NCBI RefSeq assembly: GCF_001941965.1
Contig: NZ_MKZO01000007.1
Coordinates: 1 to 64,000 of the forward strand
Length of the DNA: 64,000 nucleotides
Direction of reading: 5' to 3'
Source: Pseudomonas putida
GTDB taxonomy: Bacteria; Pseudomonadota; Gammaproteobacteria; Pseudomonadales; Pseudomonadaceae
Every line of letters starts with the position of its first letter. Within the stretch, counting starts at the first letter, position 1. The translations under genes and the position numbers were made by a program. The notes below the pieces were generated by a model, which worked only from the letters and a program-made list of their open reading frames with translations, did not search any database and was not told the origin of the DNA. Shown here in pieces: positions 16,768 to 25,879 of this stretch.

Positions 16768-18390
16768 ATGAGACTGCAACGAACCCTGGCCAGCGCGGCC
16801 ATCCTGCTCGCCCTGGGCCTCTCGGGTTGCTCGCCCTCGCAACCGGACGCCCAGGCGGCGAGCACCCTGAAGATCGCCTTCTTCAATGACAACACCCAAC
16901 TGGTCAGCATCGACCCGTTCCAGGTCTATTGGCTGGAACACCGGGTGGTGCTGCGCAACGTGGTCGAGGCCCTGACCGACCAGGACCCGCAGACCGGGCA
17001 GATCATCCCCTGGCTGGCCGAACGCTGGGAGATCAGCCCGGATGCCCGGGAATACACGTTCTACCTGCGCAAGGACGTGACCTTCAGCAATGGCGAGCCC
17101 TTCGACGCGCAGGCGGTGAAGACCGCCTTCGACAGCAACAAGGCCTTCGCCGCCGAGCTGCCCAGCACCTTCGGCGCCACTTATCTGGCCGGCTACGACC
17201 ACGCCGAGATCCTCGACCCGCACAGCATCAAGCTGGTGCTGAGCAAGCCCAACGCCGGCTTCCTCCAGGCCACCTCCACCACCAACCTGTCGATCCTCGC
17301 CCCCGAGTCCTACCGCAAGACTGCCAAGGAGCGCTCCCTCGGCGCGGTGATCGGCAGCGGCCCGTTCAAGATCGAACACTACACCCCGGAAACCGGCCTG
17401 CGCCTGGTGCGTCGCGAGGGCTATGCCTGGGCTTCAGCCAACGTGCAGAACAAGGGCGATGCGCACCTGTCGGCCATCGAGGTCAGCTATGTGCCGGAGG
17501 AAAGCGTACGCAACGGCCTGTTCCTGCAGGGCAAGGTGGATATCCTCTGGCCGCGGGTGCCGTTCTCCGAGGTCGACCTGCAACTGTTCCAGCGCAATGA
17601 CGCGACCATCCAGAGCCGCTCCCTGCCCGGCCCTGCGCTGAACCTCTACCCGAACACCCGGGGCAACCGCATCCTCGCCGACCAGAAGGTGCGCCAGGCC
17701 CTGCTCAAGGCCATCGACCGCAAGAGCTACGCCAGCACCGTCTACAACGACGCCTTCCCGGTGGTGGACGGCGTCTACGACGTGACCACCCCGTATTTCC
17801 GCAGCCAGGGCGACAAGCTCGCCTACGACCCGCAAGGCGCGGCGAAGCTGCTGGACGCCGCCGGCTGGACCCTCGGCCAGGACAGCTACCGCTACAAGGA
17901 CGGCAAGCGCCTGGCCCTGCAATACAACCTGCCCGGCAAGGAAACCGCAGGCGATGTGCTGATCCAGGACCAACTGCGCAAGGTCGGCATCGAGCTCAAG
18001 CTCAAGGTGCAAACCACTGCCGAATGGGCCGCCGCCAACGCCGCCGGCGCCTACGACCTGACCTACAGCTACATGACCCGGGCCGACCCGATCATCCTGC
18101 AGACCATCCTCGACCCGCGCAGCGCCAACAGCTCGACCCTGGCCACCAACACCTACGAACCCAACGTGCTGCCCCTGGCGCAGACCCTGTTCGACGCTGG
18201 CCTCACCGCTACCGCTTCCGAGCAACGCGCCGATGCCTACGGCGAGCTGCAGGACCTGCTGATCGACCAGGGCTCGGCGATCCCGGTGTACGAGCGGGTC
18301 TGGCAGGCGGCAACCTCCAAGCGCGTGCAGAACTTCCGCTGGAGCGCCGAGGGCTTCGCCTTCCTCAATGACATCGAGGTCAAGCCATGA
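16768..18390 (+). CDS. ABC transporter substrate-binding lipoprotein, SBP_bac_5 (peptide/opine) family
   Basis: The 540-residue periplasmic lipoprotein has a signal peptide with lipobox LSGC (lipidation Cys near residue 21). The family 5 fold follows, with YTFYLRKDVTFSNGEPFDA, GSGPFKIEHYTPETGL and VRQALLKAIDRKSYA. Such proteins bind oligopeptides, nickel, glutathione or other bulky ligands. The ATG at 16768 has GAGGAA seven bases upstream; the long open frame extending into the receptor gene is rejected. It starts a four-gene ABC unit with two permeases and a double ATPase. Confidence 0.92.
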   Translation: MRLQRTLASAAILLALGLSGCSPSQPDAQAASTLKIAFFNDNTQLVSIDPFQVYWLEHRVVLRNVVEALTDQDPQTGQIIPWLAERWEISPDAREYTFYLRKDVTFSNGEPFDAQAVKTAFDSNKAFAAELPSTFGATYLAGYDHAEILDPHSIKLVLSKPNAGFLQATSTTNLSILAPESYRKTAKERSLGAVIGSGPFKIEHYTPETGLRLVRREGYAWASANVQNKGDAHLSAIEVSYVPEESVRNGLFLQGKVDILWPRVPFSEVDLQLFQRNDATIQSRSLPGPALNLYPNTRGNRILADQKVRQALLKAIDRKSYASTVYNDAFPVVDGVYDVTTPYFRSQGDKLAYDPQGAAKLLDAAGWTLGQDSYRYKDGKRLALQYNLPGKETAGDVLIQDQLRKVGIELKLKVQTTAEWAAANAAGAYDLTYSYMTRADPIILQTILDPRSANSSTLATNTYEPNVLPLAQTLFDAGLTATASEQRADAYGELQDLLIDQGSAIPVYERVWQAATSKRVQNFRWSAEGFAFLNDIEVKP

Positions 18391-19337
18391 GCCGCTACCT
18401 GCTCGGCCGTATCGCCCAGGCCGCGCTGGTGTTGTGGGGGGCGTACAGCATCACCTACTTCATCCTCTACCTGCTGCCGGGGGACCCGCTGAGCATCATG
18501 CTCAGTGCCTCGGGCATGGAGATCGATGCGCTGTCGCCGGAGCAACTGGCCAAGGCCAAGGCCTACTACGGGCTGGACCAGGGCTTGCTGGAGCGCTACG
18601 TCGACCTGCTGCTCGGCGTCTTGCAGGGTGATCTGGGCCAGTCCCTGACCCTGAATCGCCCGGTCACCGAGATCCTCGCCGAGCGCCTGCCGCAGACCCT
18701 GGCCCTGGCGGGGTTCGCTATCGTCCTGTCGCTGATCGGCGGTGTGGGCCTGGCGTACCTGGCTGCCTACGTGCGCTGGCAGCCGCTGAAAACCGCGTTG
18801 TCGCGCCTGCCGGCCCTGGGCTTTTCCGTGCCGGTGTTCTGGATGGGCCTGCTGCTGATCCAGATATTCGCCTTCGGCCTGGGCTGGTTCCCGGCCACCG
18901 GCAGCGTCGGTTTCGACAGCCTGGTGCTGCCGGCGGTGACCCTGGCGATCCCCAGCGCGGCGGTGTACGCCCAGGTGCTGCAGCGGGGCTTCCAGGATGT
19001 CTGGCGCGAGCCCTACATCGTCACCGCCTACGCCAAGGGCCTGAGCCGTGCCCAGGTCCAGGCCCGCCATGGCCTGCGCAACGCCGCCCTGCCGCTGCTG
19101 ACCCTGATCGGCCTGCAGGTGGGCAATACCGTGTCCGGCGCGGTGCTGGTGGAAACCATCTTCGCCCGCAACGGCGTCGGCCGCCTGGTCCAGGAGGCCG
19201 TGCTGCGCCAGGACATCCCGCTGGTGCTGGCGGTGGTCACGGTGTCCGCCGCCGCCTTCGTGCTGGTCAACCTGCTGGTGGACCTGCTCTACCCCATCCT
19301 CGATCCGCGCATCACCCATGCGCCCAAGGTGAGCTGA
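18387..19337 (+). CDS. ABC transporter permease, DppB/OppB type
   Basis: The 316-residue inner-membrane protein begins MSRYLLGRIAQAALVLWGAY and has the long periplasmic first loop with LPGDPL and QGLLERYVDLLLGVLQGDLG seen in DppB/OppB proteins. The cytoplasmic EAA loop lies around YIVTAYAKGLSRAQV. About six membrane segments are present. The start overlaps the binding-protein stop by 4 bp (ATGA), so the genes are translationally coupled. It pairs with the next gene as a heterodimeric permease. Confidence 0.92.
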   Translation: MSRYLLGRIAQAALVLWGAYSITYFILYLLPGDPLSIMLSASGMEIDALSPEQLAKAKAYYGLDQGLLERYVDLLLGVLQGDLGQSLTLNRPVTEILAERLPQTLALAGFAIVLSLIGGVGLAYLAAYVRWQPLKTALSRLPALGFSVPVFWMGLLLIQIFAFGLGWFPATGSVGFDSLVLPAVTLAIPSAAVYAQVLQRGFQDVWREPYIVTAYAKGLSRAQVQARHGLRNAALPLLTLIGLQVGNTVSGAVLVETIFARNGVGRLVQEAVLRQDIPLVLAVVTVSAAAFVLVNLLVDLLYPILDPRITHAPKVS

Positions 19338-19338
19338 G

Positions 19339-20229
19339 ATGACCGTACTGCAACGTCTGATTCCCGTGACCCGCGATGTGGCCCACTGGCGTCCGCGCCG
19401 GCGCCTGCAACGGCTGCTCGACCAGGCCGGGCCGCTGCTGCGCCGGCCGGGGTTCGTGGTGGCGCTGATCCTGGTGCTGTTCACCCTGCTCGCCGCGCTC
19501 TGGCCGGCGTTGTTCACCCAGGTCGATCCCTACGCGACACAGCCGTCGGCCAAGCTGTTGCCGCCGAGTGCCGTGCACTGGTTCGGCACCGATGAGCTGG
19601 GGCGCGATCTGTATACCCGGGTGCTGTATGGCGCGCGGCTGTCGGTCGAAGCAGCGTTGCTCGCGGTGGGACTGGCGCTGGTCAGCGGCCTGGGCCTGGG
19701 CATCGTCTCGGGCTTTATCGGTGGGCGTGTCGACAACCTGATCATGCGCCTGGTGGACGTGCTGCTGGCCCTGCCCGGCCTGCTGCTGGCGCTGGCCATC
19801 GTCACTGCCATCGGCTTCGGCACCATTCCGGTGGCGATCGCCGTGGGCGTCGGCATCATCCCCGGCTTTGCCCGCACCACCCGCGCCGAGGTGCTGCGGA
19901 TCAAGACCCTGCCTTATGTCGAAGCCGCACGCCTGGGCGGTGCGAGCTGGGGCCGGACCCTGCTGCGCCATGTGTTGCCTAACGCCTGGGGCCCTGTGGC
20001 GGTGCTGGCGACCCTGGATATCGGCGCGGCGATCCTCGCCACAGCCGGCCTGAGTTTCCTCGGCTTCGGCGCCGCGCCACCGGCGGCCGAGTGGGGCACG
20101 CTGATCGCCAACGGTCGGCACTTCCTCATCACCGCCCCCTGGGTGTCGCTGCTGCCGGGGCTGTTCCTGGTGCTGGTGGTGTTCAGCCTCAACCATATCG
20201 CCCGTACCTTCGAGGAGACCCAGCGATGA
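19339..20229 (+). CDS. ABC transporter permease, DppC/OppC type
   Basis: The 296-residue protein has the OppC_N segment followed by HWFGTDELGRDLYTRVLYGARLS, a signature of DppC/OppC, and the EAA loop YVEAARLGGASWGRTLLRHVLP. The final helices include SFLGFGAAPPAAEWGT. It is the second permease subunit, starting one base after the stop of the first. Its end overlaps the ATPase gene by 4 bp. Confidence 0.93.
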   Translation: MTVLQRLIPVTRDVAHWRPRRRLQRLLDQAGPLLRRPGFVVALILVLFTLLAALWPALFTQVDPYATQPSAKLLPPSAVHWFGTDELGRDLYTRVLYGARLSVEAALLAVGLALVSGLGLGIVSGFIGGRVDNLIMRLVDVLLALPGLLLALAIVTAIGFGTIPVAIAVGVGIIPGFARTTRAEVLRIKTLPYVEAARLGGASWGRTLLRHVLPNAWGPVAVLATLDIGAAILATAGLSFLGFGAAPPAAEWGTLIANGRHFLITAPWVSLLPGLFLVLVVFSLNHIARTFEETQR

Positions 20230-21830
20230 GCCGCCTGATCGATGTGCAGGACCTGCGGGTCAGCTACCACAGTGGCGGCCGCGTCACCGAGGCGGTGCGC
20301 GGGGTGAGCTTTCATCTCGAGCCGGGGGAGACCCTGGCCATCGTCGGTGAGTCGGGCTCGGGCAAGACCACGATCGCCAGCGCCCTGCTCGGCCTGTTGC
20401 CGGCGACGGCGCGGATCGACGGCGGCGTGCTGAAGATCACCGATCACGATATCAGCCACGCCAGCGAGCGCAGCAAGCAGCAACTGCGCGGCCGGGTGGT
20501 CGGGTTGGTGCCGCAGGATCCGATGGTCAGCCTCAATCCGACCCTGAGCATCGGCAAGCAGATCGGCGAAAGCCTGATCCTGCGCCATGGCAAGCGCTAT
20601 CCGGGGCTGGATGCGGATGTGCTGGAACTGCTCGAACAGGTCGGACTCGACAACCCGGCCCTGCGCGCGGCCCAGTATCCCCATGAACTGTCCGGCGGCA
20701 TGCGCCAGCGGGTGCTGATCGCCATTGCCCTGGCCAGCGAGCCGCAATTGATCATCGCCGACGAGCCCACCAGTGCCCTGGATGTAACGGTGCAGAAGCG
20801 CATCCTGGATCATCTGGAGCAACTGGTTAAGGCGCGGGGGATCGCCCTGGTGATCATCACCCATGACCTGGGCGTGGCGGCGGACCGTGCCGACCGGGTG
20901 CTGGTGATGCGCCAGGGCGAGGTGGTGGAAAGCGGTGTGGCGCGTGAAGTGCTTTCAGATCCGGCCCATCCCTACACTCGCGACCTGCTGGCCGCTGCGC
21001 CGGCCTTTGGCGAAACGCCGCGGCCGGTGCCGGTATCGAGCCTCGGCGCACAGCCACTGCTGGAATTCGAAGGGGTCGGCAAGCGCTTCCAGCTACCGCG
21101 CGGGCAGCATTTCCGGGCGCTGCAGGACCTGAGCCTGGCGGTCTACCCGGGGCAGACGCTGGCCATCGTTGGCGAATCCGGTTCGGGCAAGAGCACCAGC
21201 CTGCGGATTGCCCTGGGGCTGGAGCAACCGAGCACGGGCCGGGTGCGGTTTGCCGGGCAGGATATCGGCGGGCTGAGCTGGAAAGCGTTCAGGCCGCTGC
21301 GCCAGCGCATGCAATTGGTGCAGCAGAATCCGTTCGCCGCGCTGGACCCGAAGTTCAGTATCTATCAAAGCGTGGTCGAGCCACTGGTGTCCTTCGGCCT
21401 GCTCAAGGGTCGTGCGCTGGAACAGGCGGCGCGGCGCTTGATGGAGCAGGTGCAGCTGCCGGCCAGTTATCTGGACCGGCTGCCCCGGGAGCTGTCCGGC
21501 GGGCAGCGCCAGCGGGTCGCGATTGCCCGGGCGCTAGCGTTGCAGCCGGACCTGTTGCTGCTGGACGAGCCAGTCTCGGCGCTGGACGTGTCGGTGCAGG
21601 CGCAGATTCTCGATCTGCTGCGGGAGTTGCAGGCGGAACTGGGGGTGGCCTATGTGCTGGTGTCCCATGACCTGGCGGTGGTCGCCAGCCTGGCGCACCA
21701 GGTGGTGGTGCTGAAACAGGGACAGGTGGTGGAGCAAGGGGAGGCAGGTCAGGTGCTGGGGCAGCCGCAGGCCAGCTATACCCGGGAGTTGCTGGAGGCG
21801 GTGCCTGGGCGGAGGCTGGCAGTGGCCTGA
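20226..21830 (+). CDS. Dual ABC ATPase (DppD-DppF/YejF-like fusion)
   Basis: The 534-residue protein holds two complete ABC ATPase domains. Domain 1 has Walker [10 protein letters not shown] (41-49), signature LSGGMRQRV and Walker [13 protein letters not shown]. Domain 2 has [18 protein letters not shown] and [12 protein letters not shown]. It powers the permease pair upstream. The ATG at 20226 overlaps the permease stop (ATGA); the upstream in-frame extension is spurious. It is the last gene of the sulfur-linked operon, closed by a REP pair. Confidence 0.94.
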   Translation: MSRLIDVQDLRVSYHSGGRVTEAVRGVSFHLEPGETLAIVGESGSGKTTIASALLGLLPATARIDGGVLKITDHDISHASERSKQQLRGRVVGLVPQDPMVSLNPTLSIGKQIGESLILRHGKRYPGLDADVLELLEQVGLDNPALRAAQYPHELSGGMRQRVLIAIALASEPQLIIADEPTSALDVTVQKRILDHLEQLVKARGIALVIITHDLGVAADRADRVLVMRQGEVVESGVAREVLSDPAHPYTRDLLAAAPAFGETPRPVPVSSLGAQPLLEFEGVGKRFQLPRGQHFRALQDLSLAVYPGQTLAIVGESGSGKSTSLRIALGLEQPSTGRVRFAGQDIGGLSWKAFRPLRQRMQLVQQNPFAALDPKFSIYQSVVEPLVSFGLLKGRALEQAARRLMEQVQLPASYLDRLPRELSGGQRQRVAIARALALQPDLLLLDEPVSALDVSVQAQILDLLRELQAELGVAYVLVSHDLAVVASLAHQVVVLKQGQVVEQGEAGQVLGQPQASYTRELLEAVPGRRLAVA

Positions 21831-21848
21831 TTCCCTGGCGTCCTCCAG

Positions 21849-21931
21849 GGCCTCATCGCTGGCAAGCCAGCTCCCACAGGTTCGGCGGTGCACGCGGTCC
21901 CTGTGGGAGCTGGCTTGCCAGCGATGAGGCC
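21849..21931. repeat. REP pair, outward orientation
   Basis: The first copy reads CATCGCTGGCAAGCCAGC-TCCCACAG and the second is its inverse starting CTGTGGGAGC near 21901, so the GTGGGAGC ends face each other across ~20 bases. It lies between the ends of the convergent ABC operon and sodC. Confidence 0.85.
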
Positions 21932-21942
21932 CGCAAACACCC

Positions 21943-21972
21943 AAAAAAAATCCCGGCCAGATGACCGGGATC
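21943..21972 (-). terminator. Rho-independent terminator of sodC
   Basis: Read on the minus strand, GATCCCGGTCATCTGGCCGG continues to a closing ATC and then a run of eight T. This is a strong GC stem plus U-tract 18 bases after the sodC stop. Confidence 0.85.
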
Positions 21973-21990
21973 TTCATGTTCACAGAAGCC

Positions 21991-22518
21991 TTATTTGATC
22001 ACCCCACAAGCAAACCGAGCCGCCCCGCCACCCAGCGGTGCCGGATGATCCGAGTGGTTGTCCCCACCGGCATGAATCATCAGCGCATGCCCCTTCAGCT
22101 CGTCCAGCGTCTTGATCTTCGGTGCCAGCAGCGGCTGCGAAGCCTTGCCATCGGCGGTGACGATCAGGGCCGGCAGGTCGCCCAGATGGCCGTCATCCTC
22201 CCACGGGAAGTTGTGCTTGCCGGTGTTCTTCGGATCCCAGTGACCACCGGCGCCACCGGCCGGTACCGGCTTGCCATCGGCCTCGGTCGGCGCGCAGCTG
22301 GGGTTGGCATGCACGTGGAACCCATGCACGCCCGGCGCCACGCCGGTCAGTTCAGGGGTGAACACCGCGCCGTACCGGCTTTCGGTGATGGTGACGAAGC
22401 CGACGCTCTTGCCTTCGCCCTGGGCGGTGGCTTCCTTGAGTTCGACCTTGATCGAGTCGGCGGCCTGCACCGCGGCGCTGGCACACAGGGCAACTGACAG
22501 GGCAATCCACTTTTTCAT
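21991..22518 (-). CDS. sodC: Periplasmic Cu/Zn superoxide dismutase
   Basis: The 175-residue protein dismutates superoxide to O2 and H2O2 in the periplasm. It has a signal peptide (cleavage after VQA, residue ~19), the copper-binding [10 protein letters not shown], the zinc-site AGGHWDP and [17 protein letters not shown], and the C-terminal [20 protein letters not shown]. All His ligands and both disulfide cysteines (NPSCAP, FACGVIK) are present. The length is standard. It appears monocistronic, with its own terminator. Confidence 0.96.
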   Translation of the reverse strand: MKKWIALSVALCASAAVQAADSIKVELKEATAQGEGKSVGFVTITESRYGAVFTPELTGVAPGVHGFHVHANPSCAPTEADGKPVPAGGAGGHWDPKNTGKHNFPWEDDGHLGDLPALIVTADGKASQPLLAPKIKTLDELKGHALMIHAGGDNHSDHPAPLGGGAARFACGVIK

Positions 22519-22666
22519 TGGGCGCGTTCCTTATTTCGCAGAAAAAATCGCTTGAGAGCTTAGACAAGAACCGGCGGAAGGTTCGAATGAAAATCACTGC
22601 CAGCAATATCAGGCAACAGCTCTGGCACAACAGTTCCCTCAAAACCGTCGCAGCGCCGCGCAGACC

Positions 22667-23152
22667 TCACTCCGGCACCGGCAAACGCGTCACCGCCTTG
22701 ACCTCGCGCAACGACAGGCTCGACTGGATCGAGGCAATCCCCGGCTGGCGCCGCAGCACGTCCTCGACGAAGCGCCCGTAGCTCTCCAGGTCCGTCGCCA
22801 CCACCGTCAGCATGTAGTCCGCCTCCCCCGTGACCTTGTGGCACGAGAGCACCTGGGGCAGCGCCTTGATCGCCCGTTCGAACTGGTCCGGCGCATTGTC
22901 GGAGACATTACCGAAACGCACCTGGGCGAAGGCCATGACGTCATAGCCAAGCTTGCGGCGATCCAGGTTGGCCTGGTAATCACGGATGATGCCCAGGTCC
23001 TCCAGGCGTTTGCGCCGCCGCCAGCACGGGGTCACCGACATCGACAGGCGCTCGCCCAGGGCCGCGCTGGACAGGGTGCCGTCCTCCTGCAACAGCCCCA
23101 GCAAGGTACGGTCGACACCATCCAGCGACTCGAAAGAACTGTCTTTGCTCAC
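22667..23152 (-). CDS. Lrp/AsnC family transcriptional regulator
   Basis: The ~161-residue protein has an N-terminal winged helix (LDGVDRTLLGLLQEDGTLSS, then SMSVTPCWRRRKRLEDLGII) and an AsnC/RAM ligand domain (SCHKVTGEADYMLTVVATDL). I prefer the GTG at 23152 (MSKDSSFESL) because AGAGG is correctly spaced for it; a GTG three codons upstream lacks room for a ribosome site. It is divergent from the deacetylase/permease genes and probably regulates them in response to an amino acid or polyamine-derived compound. Confidence 0.9.
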   Translation of the reverse strand: MSKDSSFESLDGVDRTLLGLLQEDGTLSSAALGERLSMSVTPCWRRRKRLEDLGIIRDYQANLDRRKLGYDVMAFAQVRFGNVSDNAPDQFERAIKALPQVLSCHKVTGEADYMLTVVATDLESYGRFVEDVLRRQPGIASIQSSLSLREVKAVTRLPVPE

Positions 23153-23274
23153 ATCGCCCACCTCTTGAAATGACTTTGCTCACTTAACCCGATTCATCGG
23201 AAATAAAGCAAAACAATTTCCCGACGCCAGCGCGAAAATCGTCTTCACAACAACACCCCAGTGAGGACACTCCC

Positions 23275-24306
23275 GTGCTGACCGTTTTCAGTTCCAGCCA
23301 CCGCCTGCACCACGGCACCGAGCTCAAGGATGGCGCGCTGACGCCGTCCTTCGAAAAACCGCAACGGGCCGAGACCGTCCTGGCCCGGGTGCGCAGCAGC
23401 GGCCTGGGCGAGGTGATCGGCGAGCAGCGCCATGACCGCGCCTGCTACGTTGCCGCCCATAGCGAGCGCTATGTGAGTTTCCTGGAAAATGCCTGGAGCG
23501 AGTGGTCGGCCACCGGCAAGACCCACGACGCCCTGCCCCTGGTCTGGCCGGTTCGCGACCTGGCCAGCGCCCCGGAACCCGGCTTTATCGACGGCAAGCT
23601 GGGCTTCTACGCCATGGACGCCGGCTCGCCGATCACCGCCGGCACCTGGGAAGCGGTGCGCGCCAGCGCCGACGTGGCCCTGACCGCGATGGACAAGGTG
23701 CTCGACGGCCATCACAGCGCCTTCGCCCTGTGCCGACCGCCAGGACACCACGCCGCCCGCGAATACATGGGCGGCTATTGCTACCTGAACAACGCCGCCA
23801 TCGCCGCCGAACGCTGCCTGGCCCAGGGCTCGAAACGGGTCGCCATCCTCGATGTCGACTTCCACCACGGCAACGGCACGCAGAACATCTTCTACGACCG
23901 CCCGGATGTGTTCTTCGCTTCGATCCACGGTGATCCGCACGTGTCCTACCCGTACTTCTCCGGCTATGCCGAGGAAACCGGCACCGGTGCAGGCGAAGGC
24001 TGCAACGCCAACTACCCACTGGCCCGCGGCACGACGTGGAGCCGCTTCAGCGAGGCACTGGACCACGCCCTGGCGCGGATCGTCGCCTACCGCCCGGAGC
24101 AACTGATCATCTCCCTCGGCGTCGACACCTTCGAGGACGACCCCATCAGCCATTTCCGCCTGACCAGCGAGGACTTCCTGCGCATGGGCCAGCGCATCGC
24201 CGGGGCCGGGCTGCCGACCCTGTTCGTGATGGAAGGCGGCTACATGGTCGACGAGATCGGCATCAACGCGGTGAACACCCTGCAGGGCTTCGAAGCCAAC
24301 ACCTGA
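23275..24306 (+). CDS. Histone deacetylase-family acetylpolyamine amidohydrolase
   Basis: The 343-residue zinc hydrolase belongs to the arginase/deacetylase fold. CRPPGHHA carries the catalytic His pair, LDVDFHHGNGTQ supplies Asp and His zinc ligands, and LGVDTFEDDP supplies the second Asp and the substrate gate. It resembles bacterial acetylpolyamine amidohydrolases that deacetylate N-acetylcadaverine or N-acetylputrescine. The start is a GTG with GAGGA upstream. A permease gene follows after a short hairpin and an Lrp regulator is divergent, suggesting uptake plus deacetylation of an acetylated amine or amino acid. Confidence 0.9.
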   Translation: MLTVFSSSHRLHHGTELKDGALTPSFEKPQRAETVLARVRSSGLGEVIGEQRHDRACYVAAHSERYVSFLENAWSEWSATGKTHDALPLVWPVRDLASAPEPGFIDGKLGFYAMDAGSPITAGTWEAVRASADVALTAMDKVLDGHHSAFALCRPPGHHAAREYMGGYCYLNNAAIAAERCLAQGSKRVAILDVDFHHGNGTQNIFYDRPDVFFASIHGDPHVSYPYFSGYAEETGTGAGEGCNANYPLARGTTWSRFSEALDHALARIVAYRPEQLIISLGVDTFEDDPISHFRLTSEDFLRMGQRIAGAGLPTLFVMEGGYMVDEIGINAVNTLQGFEANT

Positions 24307-24313
24307 CGCACCC

Positions 24314-24335
24314 GCCCCGCCCGCCTGGCGGGGCT
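24314..24335 (+). terminator. Hairpin between deacetylase and permease genes
   Basis: CCCCGCC and GGCGGGG pair across five bases just after the deacetylase stop and are followed by CTTCAACG, without a true T-run. It is more likely an attenuating or mRNA-stabilising stem than a full terminator. Confidence 0.45.
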
Positions 24336-24372
24336 TCAACGACCTACTAGAACAACAAAAGAGGTTCGACCA

Positions 24373-25776
24373 ATGCACACGTCATCCGCACGCCCGGAGG
24401 CTGCCGGGCATCTGCAACGCACCCTGGAAAACCGCCATATCCAGCTGATCTCCATCGGCGGGGCGATCGGCACCGGGCTGTTCATGGGCTCTGGCAAGAT
24501 CATCGCCCTGGCTGGCACCTCGATCATCCTGGTCTACGCGATCATTGGCTTCTTCCTGTATTTCGTGATGCGCGCCATGGGCGAGCTGTTGCTCAGCGAC
24601 CTGCGCTTCAAGTCCTTCGCCGATATCGTCGCCGCCTACCTCGGGCCACGGGCCGGCTTCGTCCTCAGTTGGTCGTACTGGCTGAGCTGGAGCGTGGCGG
24701 TGGTCGGCGACGTGGTGGTGGTCGCCGGCTTCATGCAGTACTGGTACCCGGACCTGCCGGCGTGGATGCCGGCGTTTTTCACCCTGTTCCTCCTGCTCGG
24801 CCTGAACATGCTGGCGGTGCGGATCTTCGGCGAGGTGGAATTCTGGTTCGCGATCATCAAGATCATCGCCATCGTCGCCCTGATCCTCACCGCGCTGGTG
24901 ATGATCGCCACCGGTTTCACTTCGCCCAACGGCGTGCAGGCGTCACTCGGGCATATGGCAACCCCGGGGGCGATCTTTCCCCATGGCCTCAGCGGCTTCT
25001 TCGCCGGTTTCCAGATCGCGGTATTCTCCTTCGCCGGCACCGAGCTGATCGGCACCACCGCCGCCGAAGCCAAGAACCCGGAGCGCACCTTGCCCAAGGC
25101 GATCAACACCATCCCGGCGCGGATCCTGCTGTTCTACATCCTTGCGCTGGTGTGCATCATCAGCGTGGTGTCCTGGGCCGAAGTGCCGGCCAACCGCAGC
25201 CCCTTCGTCGAACTGTTCCTGCTCGCCGGCTTCCCTGCCGCCGCCGGGATGATCAATTTCGTGGTGCTGACCTCGGCGGCGTCCTCGGCCAACAGCGGCG
25301 TGTATTCCGGCTGCCGGATGCTCTTCGGCCTGGCCGAGCGGCGCAACGCTCCGGGGATCTTCGGGCGCCTGTCCAAGCTCAGTGTGCCGGTGTACAGCCT
25401 GCTGTTCTCGGGGGTGTGCATGCTGGTGGGCCTGACCCTGCTGTTCGTGATTCCCGAGGTGATGACGGTGTTCACCCTGATCTCCACGGTGTCGGCGGTG
25501 CTGGTGCTGTTTACCTGGTCGATGATCCTGATCGCCTATATCGCCTATCGCCGGGCCAATCCGGCGGCGCACCAGCGCTCCCGTTTCAAGCTGCCGGGCG
25601 GCGTACCGATGGCCGTGGCGACCCTGGGCTTCCTGCTGTTCGTCCTGTCGCTGCTGGCCCTGGAAGCCGATACCCGCGCGGCGCTGCTGGCCATGCCGTT
25701 CTGGTTCGTGTTCCTGCTGCTGATGTATCGCCGGCGCAGCAGCAAAAGCGCGGCCGGGCAGTTGAACAACGCCTGA
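24373..25776 (+). CDS. Amino acid permease, APC/AAT family (CycA-like)
   Basis: The 467-residue, 12-segment membrane protein has the AAT opening LQRTLENRHIQLISIGGAIG followed by TGLFMGSGKII, plus FSFAGTELIGTTAAEAKNP. This is typical of D-serine/D-alanine/glycine or other neutral amino acid permeases. It is a proton-coupled importer in the inner membrane. It follows the amidohydrolase by 66 bp and is likely co-expressed under the divergent Lrp regulator. The exact substrate is unknown. Confidence 0.92.
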   Translation: MHTSSARPEAAGHLQRTLENRHIQLISIGGAIGTGLFMGSGKIIALAGTSIILVYAIIGFFLYFVMRAMGELLLSDLRFKSFADIVAAYLGPRAGFVLSWSYWLSWSVAVVGDVVVVAGFMQYWYPDLPAWMPAFFTLFLLLGLNMLAVRIFGEVEFWFAIIKIIAIVALILTALVMIATGFTSPNGVQASLGHMATPGAIFPHGLSGFFAGFQIAVFSFAGTELIGTTAAEAKNPERTLPKAINTIPARILLFYILALVCIISVVSWAEVPANRSPFVELFLLAGFPAAAGMINFVVLTSAASSANSGVYSGCRMLFGLAERRNAPGIFGRLSKLSVPVYSLLFSGVCMLVGLTLLFVIPEVMTVFTLISTVSAVLVLFTWSMILIAYIAYRRANPAAHQRSRFKLPGGVPMAVATLGFLLFVLSLLALEADTRAALLAMPFWFVFLLLMYRRRSSKSAAGQLNNA

Positions 25777-25879
25777 GCCCGACCTGCGACATTTCGCCCG
25801 GGTCACAGGACGTGACCCGCTGGCGAGCCGTGGTTGTCTCCCTCTTTACGACAACAATCACAACAACACGGCTGACCCC

